Notes: a model not told the origin generated them from the sequence alone. A stretch of DNA of 64,000 nucleotides from Drosophila pseudoobscura (GCF_009870125.1 NC_046679.1:27218001-27282000), one strand, 5' to 3'; positions 13,014 to 26,276 are shown, numbered from the stretch's first letter. Program-made: numbers and translations.

Positions 13014-13720
13014 CTCACGAATCTGCCAAAAACACTTAGTTCTAAAACAGATTCTTGTAAATATTTAAAGAAAAAACGAAAGGAAGGATGGAAAAACTAA
13101 GGAAAAGTAATGGAAAAACTCAAACTCAGTGTCAGTAAAAATTATGTAATCAAAAAAAACGATGGAAAGAAAATAATTTTCTTAAGCCGGCGCAAGATCA
13201 GTAAAAAATTGTCCCAAATGTGGAATTCGGCCGCCATGTTGTACGTAGTGTTTAAGTAATCTACACAATTTTTTGTTAAACAATTTGTGACTTGTGTATA
13301 TAGAGAGAGAGTGAGACAAGCAAGGAGGATACCCTATGGAAGAACTAATTGATCAAAAACTCCACACAACAAAAAACCCCGGGCACATTGATTCTTCTAG
13401 CGATTTCAAGATGCATACGAGTTTAGTTAGTTTAACTTGTAAATTTTAGCTTTACACCTATCGTAATTTAAAGGCGCCTCATCATCCGTGGAGCATAAAT
13501 CAAATCAACAACTAAAGGAAGACAGCCACAAAAGCGATGATGCGTTTTTCAATTAACAGTCCATAAATATTTAAAAGTAGCTCGTAAAAACACGTAAAGA
13601 GATATGCATATACTCGTATGTATGTATGAATAAATAAAGAAAAAATTATAAAAACTATTAAAATAAATGCGAGTGTTTTTGTTTTAAGAACTAACAAATT
13701 ATTAGAACGGAATAAAATAG
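13014..13720 (+). other. Probable 3' UTR of the VWC/FN3 receptor
   Basis: AT-rich, no coding character. Candidate poly(A) signals AATAAA occur near 13629-13640 and 13662, just before the convergent SHQ1 transcript should end. The exact cleavage site cannot be read from sequence alone. Confidence 0.5.
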
Positions 13721-13789
13721 CCAAAGGTAGCATTTAAAAGTAAGTATTACTTATCCGTTCACCTCCAAAAAAGTTACATTTGTCGGGGA

Positions 13790-14540
13790 TTTATTACAAA
13801 AATATATTTTAATTTTTTATTAATATAATTTAGACGTGTGTTTCTTCCTGACTTTTATGACCTTTCTAGACATTTATACAACTTTAACTTTAAGCTTTAT
13901 GGATGACTTTCGCCCATTTCTTGGTTTTTCATTTCACATTCAATTTCCACATTTCGTTTTTCCATAATTTCGTTTATTTTCTTTTTGCTTACAGCACCAA
14001 CAATATTAATATCGTATATCTATGTATATATATATATATATATATATACCATTAGATATATTATATATATATATATCTTTTTGTATATATACAAAATGCA
14101 CAACTAGATTTCGCGTTTTTTTGTTTTTGTTTCAGAATTCAAAATTCAAATATTTCTTACACTAAATGCTAAAGTTCTTTGTATTTTTTACGTGTTAATT
14201 ATAGACAAATGTTATTGTAGAGCAAAGGAAAAAGGATATTTTAAATACTCTTGCTCATTTTGGCATAAACAAATCTTTGAGTTTGCTTTTTTTCGTTTTG
14301 ATATATAAATTATTGTACAATTAATATGTAAGTAGACATTTTTTAATTTCTTGCTTTTGGTTTTTTTTTTAGTAATTCTTTGCTTTGTTTCTTTCTATTT
14401 TGTATTTTTCTTTTGTGTATTTTTTAAATGGTAAAAGTAATCACTGTTTAGCCTCCGTTCTTTGACATTAAGTTGGTTGTGGTGTGGTTTTTGTTGTGGG
14501 GTGGGGGGATGAAGAATGCTGGTACAGGACATGACGATGT
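13790..14540 (-). other. Probable 3' UTR of SHQ1 with AT-repeat
   Basis: Lies downstream of the SHQ1 stop on the minus strand. TTTATT (AATAAA on minus) is present at 13790-13795 and about 13816-13821. A (TA)n microsatellite fills about 14021-14048, with a second TA run near 14060-14077. Confidence 0.45.
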
Positions 14541-16606
14541 CTACTTGGTGCTGGTGGTGCTGATGCTATTGCTGGCAGCCGTCTCGCTGTTGCTGCACTG
14601 CTCGATGACGCTGTTGCCCTCCGCCTCGCTGCTGGTTGTCGTTGATGAGGCAGAATCCTCATTATCATCATCCGCACCGCCTTCTTCATCACCATCCTCG
14701 TCCTCATCATCGTCTTCATCATCATCGTCGTCGTCGTCGTCGTCGTTATCGTTGTCGTCGTTCGCCGCATAGACCGCCTCATTCTCAATCAAACGCATGT
14801 CCATGTCCATACTATCGAATGAATCGGTTATGACACTGTCATCATCAGTCGTTGTCTCATCCTCCTGGCCGGACGTGTCGTTGTCCATATCCATCTCATC
14901 ATCGCCACCCCCTCCTTGCTGCAGCAACGGCGACTCCCCGCCGGCAGTCAGACGCATCTCCTGCATCAGCTCCTGGATCAGTTCAGTCTCTATTTCGGTG
15001 ACGCCCAGATTCAGATGCTTTTTGGTCACATCCATCAGCACATTCTTCACATTGCGGGCCAGCAGACGCAGATGCTCATCGCTGCAGACATTCGCATTGG
15101 TCACATAGCGTATATAGTCCTCCAGGTAGTAGGTGTTGTAGCTCTCGCGGCTCGGCTCACCGCTGGCAAACTGCTGGTGCGTCAACAAAAGCTGATTAAT
15201 CAGCCAGTTCCGACCGCCTTTTAGCACCTCGATGGCATCCCGAACGCACTGGCGCCCGAGCTCAAAGTTGCGGAACAGTGGATAGGTTATGGCACGACGA
15301 AGGAAGGCCACCAGGACATCCCTGTAGTTGTCGAACTGCTCGTAGTAGCAGAATAGAGGACACAGTATGCTGCGCGTCCAGGCCGATTCGCAGGTGGGAT
15401 CGTTATTGGTGGTCCGCACATCGTAGCAAATGGCCAGCACAATGCTGATGAGGCCGCAGTCGATCTCTTTTTGTCTGAGCCTCTCCAAGGGGCTATCTTC
15501 ATCTCCGGGCTCCTCATCCTTCTGCTGTTTCTGCAACGCCTCTCGACTGAGATTATGCAACAGATGGGCCTGCTCTTGGGTCATGGAAGTTTCAAAGATT
15601 TTGGGCTTGAAGCGCAGGGGATTCTGATGCCCGGACGGAACCTGCAGCTCCACAAAGTTCATTTTGTATTGGTCGCGTGAAAAGCGTTTCATTTCGACAA
15701 CAATACGATCCTGCAGACGCTGAATGGGGCTAAGGCGATGGGGCTCCAACACACGACAAGTGGATTTATCCACCTGAAGAGGGATGACATATTGACTTAA
15801 AAGTTTAGTTTCAATATACTCTACTTACAAGGCTAATATCCGGGGGTCCACTGTATTTGCTGGCATAGCCATAGCCGAAATGATTTGTTAACTTGTATAT
15901 GCGCTCGTTTCCCTCGAGCTGCAGTTGGCACTGATCGGTGATGCGTTTGAGTTTCCATTCCTGGACAAGGGACTCCTTCTCTGGCTGATACAGGGCATCG
16001 GCCAGTGTAGGCAGCCGCAAAAAGGTGGCAATGTACTCCTTGCGCACGGTCTTTGGTTTCGGGGCATCGCCAATGCTAGAGGAGGCTCCACCTCCTGATG
16101 AACTATCTTGAGTGGTGGCCGCAGTGGCAGGCGGCAGGCAGCGTAGGCATAGCTGGTAATGATTATCCTCTGGATTGAATTTTATCAGCAGTGTTTTCAG
16201 CTCTCGCAAATCGAATGTGCGTCGGCTGTGGAATCTGGGGAAATACAAAGGAAATGCCAAATGCCATACATGCATATACGATATGGATAAATGATTGGAT
16301 AATGACTCACTTGTACAGCTTGACATCGGCATAAAAGTACAAATCATGCGAGTCAACAAATATATCGCAGTTTCTTATGCGATCCACATGTAATGCTTCC
16401 GCACACCCCGCACCCCCCTGTGCCAAGGCAACCACGACCCCGCGCCCAGTCTCTGCTTCTGCTGCTTCAGCCTCTGCTGGTGCTCCCTTTGCAGCTGCTT
16501 CTGCTGCTGTGGGCGAGTGCGATGGCTTCTCCCTGGCATGGGGATGCGGTATCACAAGGGTGCATGTGTTCTCCTTATAGCTGTGTGTGATCTGTCCATA
16601 TAACAT
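14541..16606 (-). CDS. SHQ1: SHQ1 homolog, H/ACA snoRNP assembly chaperone (3 exons)
   Basis: SHQ1 holds the pseudouridine synthase dyskerin (Nop60B in flies) before it binds H/ACA RNA. Exons on the minus strand: 16606-16311, 16234-15829, 15773-14541; lengths sum to 644 residues plus stop, with introns of 76 and 55 nt. The N-terminal third should be the CS-like domain (DLYFYADVKLYK then FHSRRTFDL across the first splice), but an Ala/Glu-rich insertion occupies residues about 32-65. The SHQ1-specific helical domain begins near residue 340 with LISIVLAICYDVRTT, followed by CESAW, RRAITYPLF and GGRNWLINQLL, which is why I make the call. The C-terminus is an acidic tail of Asp/Glu runs and then a Ser/Thr-rich end, longer than in the human protein. 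Start: ATG at 16606, the first ATG of this frame. The gene is convergent with the receptor and divergent from lap. Confidence 0.87.
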
Positions 16607-17542
16607 CTTTTTATTTTAATACGTTTAACTACGTTTTAACTACTGTTTTTAGTATAATTTTATTTATTTTAATGACCAGTCTGCCCGTATACAACAACCT
16701 AAAAAACGGCGCACAACGCGTTATGTAAATACTAGAGTTCCGTGTGACCGTAAAAGCAAAAACACCAAATAATATACAAAAAATTTGAGTATTTTTAGGT
16801 ACAATTTTCACGAATACTTCGCAACACTGACATAACAGGCCAATGGGTAATAAAATACACCACGAAAACTATGAAAGTCTATATAAGGAGAAGGTGTGGA
16901 TCTACGAGACGAACTTACAAACCGTGATATTTTCCGCGGCTTACCCAATCTGTTCACCTGCCTAAATACAGGGGGCTTAAGAGGGTTAAGTTCGTTTGTC
17001 ATCGGTATATTTACGGTATATTTTGGACATGAGAAGGTATATTTCGGTATTTTCCTAATGGTAGACCGTATATTGCATCGATAGGTCCGCGCGTGGTCAC
17101 ACTGTTTGTGGCACAAGAAAAATACAGAATTATTAAAATTAAAAAAAAGCCTCGCGTTGCAGCGTAAGGGCACCGGTTAGAGAGTGCAATCAAGAACGCG
17201 GCGTTAAATTGTGCCCAGCTGCTGCTGATCGAATCAGATTCCTGTGCTGTTGTCCTCCTCCTCAATTGTGTCGGTCGTGGCGTTCGCGTAGCAAAAATTT
17301 CTATAACAGTTCTCAATCAATCAATACCTCTCTCTCGCTCGCTCGCTCTCTCTGTCTCTCTGCCCTGTCTTTCGCTGTACGTGCGTGCTTTTGTGTGTGT
17401 GTGTGTGTCAGTGTTTTTCTGTTTGTGCGTGTGTAGTGTTGTGTCGTCCACTCCTTGGGTGCATAATTAAATTAATCAAATAAATCAAAAATCAACGTGT
17501 TGAAACCGAGAAGAGCAGCCACCGTGCAAGAACAGCTTCATC
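16607..17542. promoter_or_regulatory. Divergent SHQ1/lap promoter region
   Basis: 936 bp separate the two start codons. A perfect Ohler motif 1 (YGGTCACACTR, bound by M1BP) sits at 17094-17104. Four GGTATWTT cores resembling Ohler motif 6 cluster at about 17004, 17014, 17036 and 17046. ATCGATA, seven of eight bases of the DRE, is at 17077-17083. This set is typical of TATA-less broadly expressed fly promoters. Downstream, CT and GT repeats (17325-17430) probably lie in the lap 5' UTR. Exact start sites are inferred. Confidence 0.65.
17094..17104 (+). promoter_or_regulatory. Ohler motif 1 (M1BP site)
   Basis: TGGTCACACTG matches the consensus YGGTCACACTR at every position. In flies this motif lies close to the start site of TATA-less genes, which places the lap start near 17.1 kb and leaves a 5' UTR of roughly 400 nt. 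Confidence 0.7.
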
Positions 17543-20500
17543 ATGACCATGGCAGGGCAAACAATCAACGACAGGCTGCTAGCAGCCCGTCACAGCCTTG
17601 CGGGCCAAGGACTGGCCAAGTCCGTATGCAAGGCCACCACTGAGGAATGCATTGGGCCGAAGAAGAAGCATTTGGATTGTAAGTGCATACAAACGATACA
17701 ATGGGAAAGGGGAAGATGGTGTACGAGGGGAGAAGAGGCTGACGGCAGATAAGCAAGCACCGTTACATTTCCTAGTTACAACAGTTACACACACGCACAG
17801 CGTGTGCAGAGGACAGAGTAGAAAAATGTGTCTTTGCCATTCATTCACACACTCACATAATCTCAGTCTCCCTCTCCCAGCAACTCCTCTCTCCCACAAT
17901 TTTTTTGGGGGATTTGTGTTACAGTGAGTGCCAAAAGTTTATGTGACAAGGCGAAAAATATATACCCATTCCCCCAAGAGCCCTTTTAATGCTCGCTCTG
18001 GCTGCCTCTACCATCCCCTCTGCCAATGCACCTGTATTGCACAGCTGTGTTTGTGGGCTCTATTCAGCATTAGCTGCTCCTCTTTCTTCCTCTCCCTTCC
18101 ACTCGCACTTTTTAGGCGCATCTCTTTCTAATGTTACGTTTCCATTCCTCTCCCTCTCTAGGCTAGGCTCTCTTTCTAGTGTTACGTCACTTTCTCACGG
18201 CTGCACGTGTGTGCCTGTGTTTGTGTGTGTGTGTGTGGAACGCCTACAAAAGCCGCAATTGTTAGTGGTTTTGCGGTGTCATTGTCTTGTAAATTTATGC
18301 AAAATTTTTCCCTCATTTCGTGCACTTTTGTTTGTTGCTAATTTGGCCATAATTCTGATTACATTTTGTATTACTTGTGATTAAACAATAATGGAAAATT
18401 ATCTTGCTTTTGATAAGACAGACATCCACAAAAGCATACATCTAAGATGATATCCACTTTTCTTCCACAACAGCATCCATCGGCTGACATCCACATACTT
18501 CTAATTAGTTCTCCCCTTATGTTTAGCGATCAGCTGTTAATCACTTGATGACATTCTTGTTGAATTCTGGTTTTCTTAGAACTCATTTTGGGCTCTCTTT
18601 TTGGCTCTATGCTCGTCTTGACCTGTTTTCTGGGCACGTTTGCAAAAACTGATGACTCATAACGAAAAAAGAGGCCAATATCATTATTTGCCACATACTC
18701 AGCACCACCCGCCGCCACAGACTGTTCTCTTTGGCATTATCTGATTGGAGAATATGTCAACGATAGAAAATAAATGGTTTCCAGTTGTGGTCCACATAAA
18801 ATCCTCCACACAGTTGGGGCCTCCCTCACTGCGCCTTGGGGACATTTTCATGGGGAAAAGCGATTGAAAATTAAAGCTCAAGTTCTTGAAAGCTTAACTT
18901 TTGTAATCAATCGTTTTTTTTCTCTCAGCTTAAACCTGATTTTTATATGCGATAGTACCGGCTCGTTTGTAAAGACCTACAACAGGTAGAATTTCAGCTT
19001 GAAACTTTATTTGCTTTACCTTTTCTCTCTCTTTCCCTGTCTCTCTTTCTGTCCGTATATTCTTAAGCTTTATAAATAAAACAAGTTAAGATTTCACAGA
19101 ACCAGCAAGAACGGAAAGAAGTAAAGTCGAGACTCTACCTTAAAGTAGAAGAAACGGCTGTTAAGAAAGAGCTCTTAACAAAGGGAAAAAACGTGTTAAA
19201 TTAGCTATCAATGGGGGCCTGTCTCGCAGTCTGATCATTTTATAGGGAAATGCAGCTGTGACCTATTTAAAGTGTACTTTCATTAAATTTTCTACAAAGG
19301 AAGGGTAATCATATATTGGATTCCATTACATGTTGACTTTTATTCTCCACTTAATTCTCAATAAAATGAATCAATAGGAATAACCATTCCCCTTAAAAAT
19401 CAAACATTTCTCATGCATAAAATACACCAGTAAATTGATACATTTTCCATTGCATTTTAATTTGTTATACATTTTCCCCCTCTCTCTCTCTTTATCTCCT
19501 TCTCTCTCTCACTTTCTATGAATCATATTTGTCGTCTGTTCGGTTGATTTTCCATAGCAAAAGCCAAGCAAACATCTGGATGTAAACGCCCCTTTCAATT
19601 GCATTTGTTTATTGTTTCCTTCAGAGTTTTTGCTAAATGAAATGGGAAACCACCAGAGAAAGAGAGAAATTATGGCATTTCTTATCAAAGCTTTTCCGTT
19701 TCGTTTCGTCTTGGCTTTGCGGCTGTGTGTGTGTGTGTGTGTGTGGCGGGGGGTTTGAGTCTGTGTTTCAGCGTGAAAGCGAAAGATAAGCGCCACAATA
19801 TACGAAATACAAGTCGCGACCGATAAGAGAGCCTTGATTGTTTATACGACAATTTTTAATTGGATTTTGTATATTTTTTAAACGATTTCTTCAAACGTTT
19901 CTAACATTTGTTTCGTTTTTTCTATTTCTTTGCAGATTTGGTGCACTGCACAAATGAGCCGAATGTATCGATACCTCATTTGGCCAATTTACTTATCGAG
20001 CGTTCACAGAACGCCAACTGGGTGGTGGTCTACAAGTCGCTGATAACCACACATCATCTGATGGCATATGGCAATGAGGTTTGTATCTCGTCTTATCAGT
20101 CCTCAAAGAGGGGGCGTTTTATACAGATAGAACACTCAATTGGCGGGAGATTTACATCCGACTGGGAACCGTGAATGGCATCTGTTTGTTTCGCTTGTGG
20201 CCACATTTGTGCAGCGATAAAAGTCCCCTAATGGATCAGGGGTCCTACTTATATAGTTATTTTTACTTTCATTTCACTTATTGTCTCGAACTCTAAGTAT
20301 TCCGCTTTGATATCATTGCGGGGCCATATTCTTTCCATTTCAAAAGGTCACGTCTTTGCTTTTGTCTTTGCCTTTTGTTGACTCTCTTTTTTTATGTTTC
20401 AGCGATTGCTTCGAGCTTCACGCTTGCCATTATTGCTTGCTCTCTTTTTTTCTCGGAGCTTATCTTTAATTGTTTTTCCTCTCTCTGTGGTTTTATTTGT

Positions 20501-23500
20501 TCAGTCTTTTCGTTTGTGGTGTTTATTTGGCGACATAATTGCAAGCTTCCTTCCATTCAGAGGGGCAGCCATATGGCAGAGGAGAGCTCGGGAAGGGGGG
20601 AGGGTCAAGCTCAAGTGAGAGATTGTGCCACAAATGAAATTTGATTGCCGGAGGGCTTGCACCCAAAAGTTGAAGATGCCCGATGGGATGTATGTATGTA
20701 AATATGTGCTTAAGAATAGAAGTACAATATTTACATGACCAGAGGGCATACCTTATGCCCAAAAACGCAGAGAATTTCGCACTAAAAGAGAATTCTTTGT
20801 GTGCTTGGAGGATTTTTGTTATAAAATTTGGCCTCCACTATAATTTTGATTTTAAAGCGGATTTTGTAAGATTTGTTTGATTCATATTTGGGAAGAACTA
20901 TGAGGAGAATCGATTCTAGTATTAAAAAGGGAAACCTTTCTCCTGCTATCCACTCGATTATGTCTTTAGTTGATTAGGAAAGGAGGAGAAGCAAATACTT
21001 TATTTTCAAAAATGGGACGTAACCATTGTATAGATTATTTAAACAAGGGAGAATTTTTGCTATGGAGATAACATAAGAAACAAAATATGCCTCCAGCTTC
21101 CAAAACAAGTAAATTCCTAGTCGACAATTTTACATGGTTTTAAACCGAGATAAGCCGTATTCTTATCTTATATAGTATTTCTAGTATATAGTTTCTATAG
21201 TATCTCTCTGATGATGTTTCCTAATCATCATTCTGTATCTCTAATCATCATTCTCTCTCAATTTTTGTATCTTTGCAGCGCTTCATGCAATATTTAGCAT
21301 CAAGCAATTCTACATTCAATCTCAGCTCCTTTCTGGACAAAGGAACTGTGCAAGGTATAAAGATATTGCCCTTAACTAATGCTCAAAAAATCCCACTAAC
21401 CATTTCCATATCCATTTCCATTATTTGAACCAAAACAAAATGCATATAAATTTATAAAATAAAGCTTACATTCTGTATTCCTCTCTCTCTTTCCTTCTCT
21501 CATGCTGCGCAAACGTTTGGCTTTTACTCATTTCTCATTTTTTTTTTTTACATACTTTTAACAAAATTAATTAAAATTCTTAACAAAAATACCAAAATGC
21601 GTCGCTTACTCACAAAAACAATACATGCAACATACAACAACATTTGCTGGCTAACAACTCGAATCGAAATACTACAAAAATATCAAAACTAAATATTCCA
21701 AAAGCAGATGGTGGCATGGGCGTTCCAGGTGGCAGAATGGGTGAGTATATTGCAACAAGCTCTGCTATGTGGGAAAATTGGCTTTCAAATACTCTACTTA
21801 TTTTTTTGCGGGGCTCTCGTACTCTCTTGTTTCCCGGTTGTGTGACTAATTTTCGTTTTTTAGCTAAAAAAACAAAAATTTACTAAACAAAAAATTAATT
21901 ATTGTTTTGACCTTGTTTAATACACTCTTATTTGTGTTTTCCCTCTCTTTATGTTCTACAACAAATGTATTAAATGTCTATCCATATTCAACAGGTTACG
22001 ATATGTCCCCATTCATACGACGCTACGCCAAGTATTTGAATGAAAAGTCGCTCTCCTATCGAGCCATGGCCTTTGACTTTTGTAAAGTCAAACGAGGGTA
22101 ACTACAACTATAACATATAATATAATTCATATTGCATACATATACTGCATGGCCAATTGATTTTTGTTTATAGCAAAGAGGAGGGCTCATTGCGGAGCAT
22201 GAATGCGGACAAACTCTTAAAGACTTTGCCAGTTTTGCAGGCACAATTGGATGGACTTTTAGAGTTTGATTGCCAGTCCAATGACTTGTCCAATGGTGAG
22301 GGATTACCCATCTATATATATGGATTATTTAAATGATATATTTCTTGTGTGTGTGTTTTTAGGCGTCATTAATATGAGTTTCATGCTCTTATTTCGCGAT
22401 CTCATCCGTCTGTTTGCTTGCTATAACGATGGCATCATCAATTTACTGGAGAAATACTTTGATATGAATAAAAAGCTTGCACGCGATGCATTGGATCTCT
22501 ATAAGAAGTTTTTGGTTCGCATGGATCGTGTGGGGGAATTTTTAAAGGTGGCAGAGGTATGTATCGGTCTTCCTTAATGAAAGAACCCCTTATTAAATGT
22601 TTGTTTTACTTGCTTTGCAGAATGTGGGCATTGATAAGGGTGACATACCTGATTTGACCAAGGCCCCAAGCTCTCTTTTGGATGCCTTGGAGCAGCATTT
22701 GGCCACGCTGGAGGGTCGTAAAGTATCTGCCGCCAACACGCCCACGCAGTCTTCGAGGTGTGTTCGACATCTAGTGGAGTATTTCTAGATCTTCTGATTA
22801 TTTCGTATTGGAATTGTTGAACTCTTATTTTATTTTTTGTTTAAAATTGACAAGTTTTTAATATTTTGTTATTTTCTTTGATTTGTTTTCCTTTGGTTTC
22901 ATGTTTTGGTTTCGATTTCGATGATCAGTAGCCATCAACGCAATGTAAAATCCGCTGTATCTGCCCTTTCTTCTACCAGCTCTGCTTTCGGCACTGCGGC
23001 CGCTTCCAGTAAATTCGATGCCACCAATGGGATTGATGAGCAGCTTAAGGCACAGGTTCTGGCCGAAGAGGAGGCCGCCATGAATCAGTACAAAGTAAGT
23101 TCTATGAAATAATCCGAATACATGAACAAAGATTAATATATTTCCCCGTTTGTTTCTCTATTAAGTCCAAGGTATCGTCGCCCACTAGTAGCGGTGCTGC
23201 TGGCTCAAGCGCTGCACTAACAAATCCATTCCTATCGTCACCGCCAGCCTCATCGGCTGGCCAGCCGATAGTTGATCTGTTTGGTGCCGCGTCGGCACAG
23301 CCCGCTGCTGCTGGAGCAGCGTCCCACCACCACCAGGCGCCACAGGCCACCACCAAGGCCTCTGACGATTTGTTGCAGTTGGGCAATCCCTTTGCCGATA
23401 TGTTTGAAGCCAGTGCCAGTGCTGGCGGCGGCGGCTCTAACGCTGCAGGAGGTGCCACAGGTGCTACACTTAATGCCAATAATTTGTGGATGCATAATAA

Positions 23501-26245
23501 CGGTAGCATGTTATAATTTTCTCTTATTATTTCCTAAGTTTTTACTAGAGTTAACCTTTTATTTATAATGCTGTATATACATATACGAATCAGTGTGTAA
23601 GTGTAGTATGTACTTCTGTTGTACCCGTATCCGTATCCTCCGTAAATGGTTCAGAGCTAAGAGGAGAGCGCACACTTTTCCTAGTGGCGCGTCCTAGACG
23701 CCCGCCGCCCCCCATTTCTGTATATTGCACCAAAGACTTTCATGCACCATTTACTCTCTCTCTCTCTCTCATATATTTAGTAATCATTTTCCGTATTGAG
23801 TCGTATAAGTTTTCTTGATATCGATCATTTTTGCTTACATTTTTGATTTCTTATGAATTTCTGTCTAATGTATTGTTACTTCTTCATTTTTTCCATCACT
23901 ATTTCTTTTCCAAAATACAAACCCGAATACAAACAACGACAACGATTACCGATTACCGATAATGAATACAACTCTTCGATACAAATCGATAACAAACCAA
24001 AACAAAATATATCAAAATATCGCAATGTACACGCCGCCACAAAAAAAAAAACACCTACAAAAACCAATACAAAAAATATGAAAAAAAATAGGTTTCAATG
24101 GCGCTTCAGTCTCCTCCGCTGCTGCAACAAATGCATTCGTTTCCGATAGTAATTTCTCATCCGTTTTTGGTAACACGGAACCAACAGGTAAGTCCTTCAA
24201 TGGCCATCCAATAATCATTCATTCCATTACTAAAACTGCAACCACCGCTCTTCTATAAAATATTTTATACAAATATACGCTTAAAATTGACTAATTTTCG
24301 AGTGGTTTACGTCTAAAAAAATACTAAACCGAAATGCGACTATAATTATGCTAAAAATTAACATATTTTTGGTTATTATTGGTGTGTGTTTTAAAGTGAA
24401 ATTAACTAAATGTTAGCATGTAATATTTAAAACGATTTTGTTTGGGTTTGAAAAGCAATTTCCACACAAAAAGCTAGGTTAAATTTCTGTTAAGCTAGTT
24501 TTGAGATTTTCTGTTAAAATTGAAACCCTAAATGTTGGTTTAAACTTGAGATTTGTTTATATTTTTTGTATATATATTATTTCTATATATATTTTTTCTT
24601 TTTTATATTTATTTAAAATCGTTATCCTGTAAAATGTCTGTGTGTTGGACTTTATTCAGCATCGATGCCGTTGCCCCCCAATCCATTTTTCGATGACGCA
24701 GTCTCTGTTGCACCTGTTGCTGCAACACCCTTCGGCGGCAAGAACATTTTCATGGATCAGCAGCAACAGCATCAGCAGCAGCAAGAAATCTTCTACATGC
24801 AACAGCAGCAACAACAACAACAGCAGCAGCTGCAGCAACAGCAACAGCTGCAACTTCAACAACGACAGCGGCTGCAGCAACAGCAACAGCAAGAATTTCC
24901 ACCAGGTGAAACCTTTGTCCTCTCGCCACGAAACGAAAGCCAAGCCATCTCTCTTTTCCCACCATTCGCCAGGCTTTGGTTGTCTGTACAAAGCTTTTCC
25001 ACCTGCCACTCTTGCTTGTAGTGCTGCCGCCGCCGCACACGCAGAGAGCACTGTCTCAGCCTTCAAGCTCTGTCCTGTACAGTAGACACTCATTGACATC
25101 TACAAAAGAACACGCTTTCCCCTCCACCACTGTTGTTGTCGTGCTCGTCTGATCGCCTCGTGTTTTGTGAGTAGTTTTTTTGATTGTCCTGCCATTGAAT
25201 TTTGAAGATCCTCTGTTGCTCTGTCAAATATGGCATCCTCTGTTAGGATCAAAGTCGTATCCAATCTGCGTTGTTGTTCGAGTATATTTTTAGTTTTTTT
25301 TCTATAGTTTTATAAATGTATTCGTGTAATTTGTATTCAATGTTGCTTTTATTTGAATGAATTTGTTAGTATTTTCATGTATTTAATGAATAATTTTTGT
25401 GTATTTAATGTTTAAATGAAATTAATGTTTTTATGCGATAATTATATGTTTTGTGTACAAGAATATTGCTAAGGAAACATATTTTTATTGATTTTGTGTA
25501 AAAAGATATGTTTAAAGAGATTTGAACCATCCAAAAACTTGCTATCCGTACGATTTTGTTTTTATCTCTAAAAAATCGAATCTCTTCAACGCTTAACAAT
25601 CCTGCAACATTCCCCATTTTGTGTTTCGCCTGCTTTTTGTATCTAATCTAAGCCATAAATCATGTAATATAAATATCTGAAGCTATGGTGGTTGGCATAA
25701 CTAATCCCAAAACGCAAACCATTATTTAGGAATAACCGACTAACCAAATATTGATATATATATTCTATATAAAAATGCAAAAAAGAATTCATGGTATTTA
25801 TTTTGTAAATGTTATTTTTTCTCTTTTTCTCTCTTTTTTATGTTTTTATGTACTTAAAAAACCAAAACAAAAACAAAAAAACATACCGCACATTGTCTCA
25901 TGTTAATGTTGGTGGCACAAAAATCCATATACGAACATTTTTAATCTACATAAATCTATTAAAAAACGCTTAAACATCAATCTGTGTGTTTATGCTGGCA
26001 AAAAAAAAAACGAATCAAAACCTCAAATGAACATAAAACGGGAAAACGGAATGCTCCGACGATAACTCGACAAACCATCATCCTCAACAAAAAATACTAT
26101 GTTACTCCTGGGCTCCCATCCATCGGCTTCCATTGTCTATATCTGCCTCATATATATATTCATATATATATATCTACAAAACAAAATGTGTTTGTCTCTG
26201 TGTATAAATGTCTGCTATTTAAAAAACTCGGTGCATTGGCTATCT

Positions 26246-26276
<31 letters not shown>

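Noticed and set aside
14473-14833. Plus-strand Ser- or His-rich frames over the SHQ1 tail
   Set aside because: Opposite-strand readings of the Asp/Glu codon repeats of SHQ1.
24656-25099. 147-codon minus-strand frame with a poly-Leu run
   Set aside because: Reverse reading of the CAG polyGln exon of lap; not a membrane protein.
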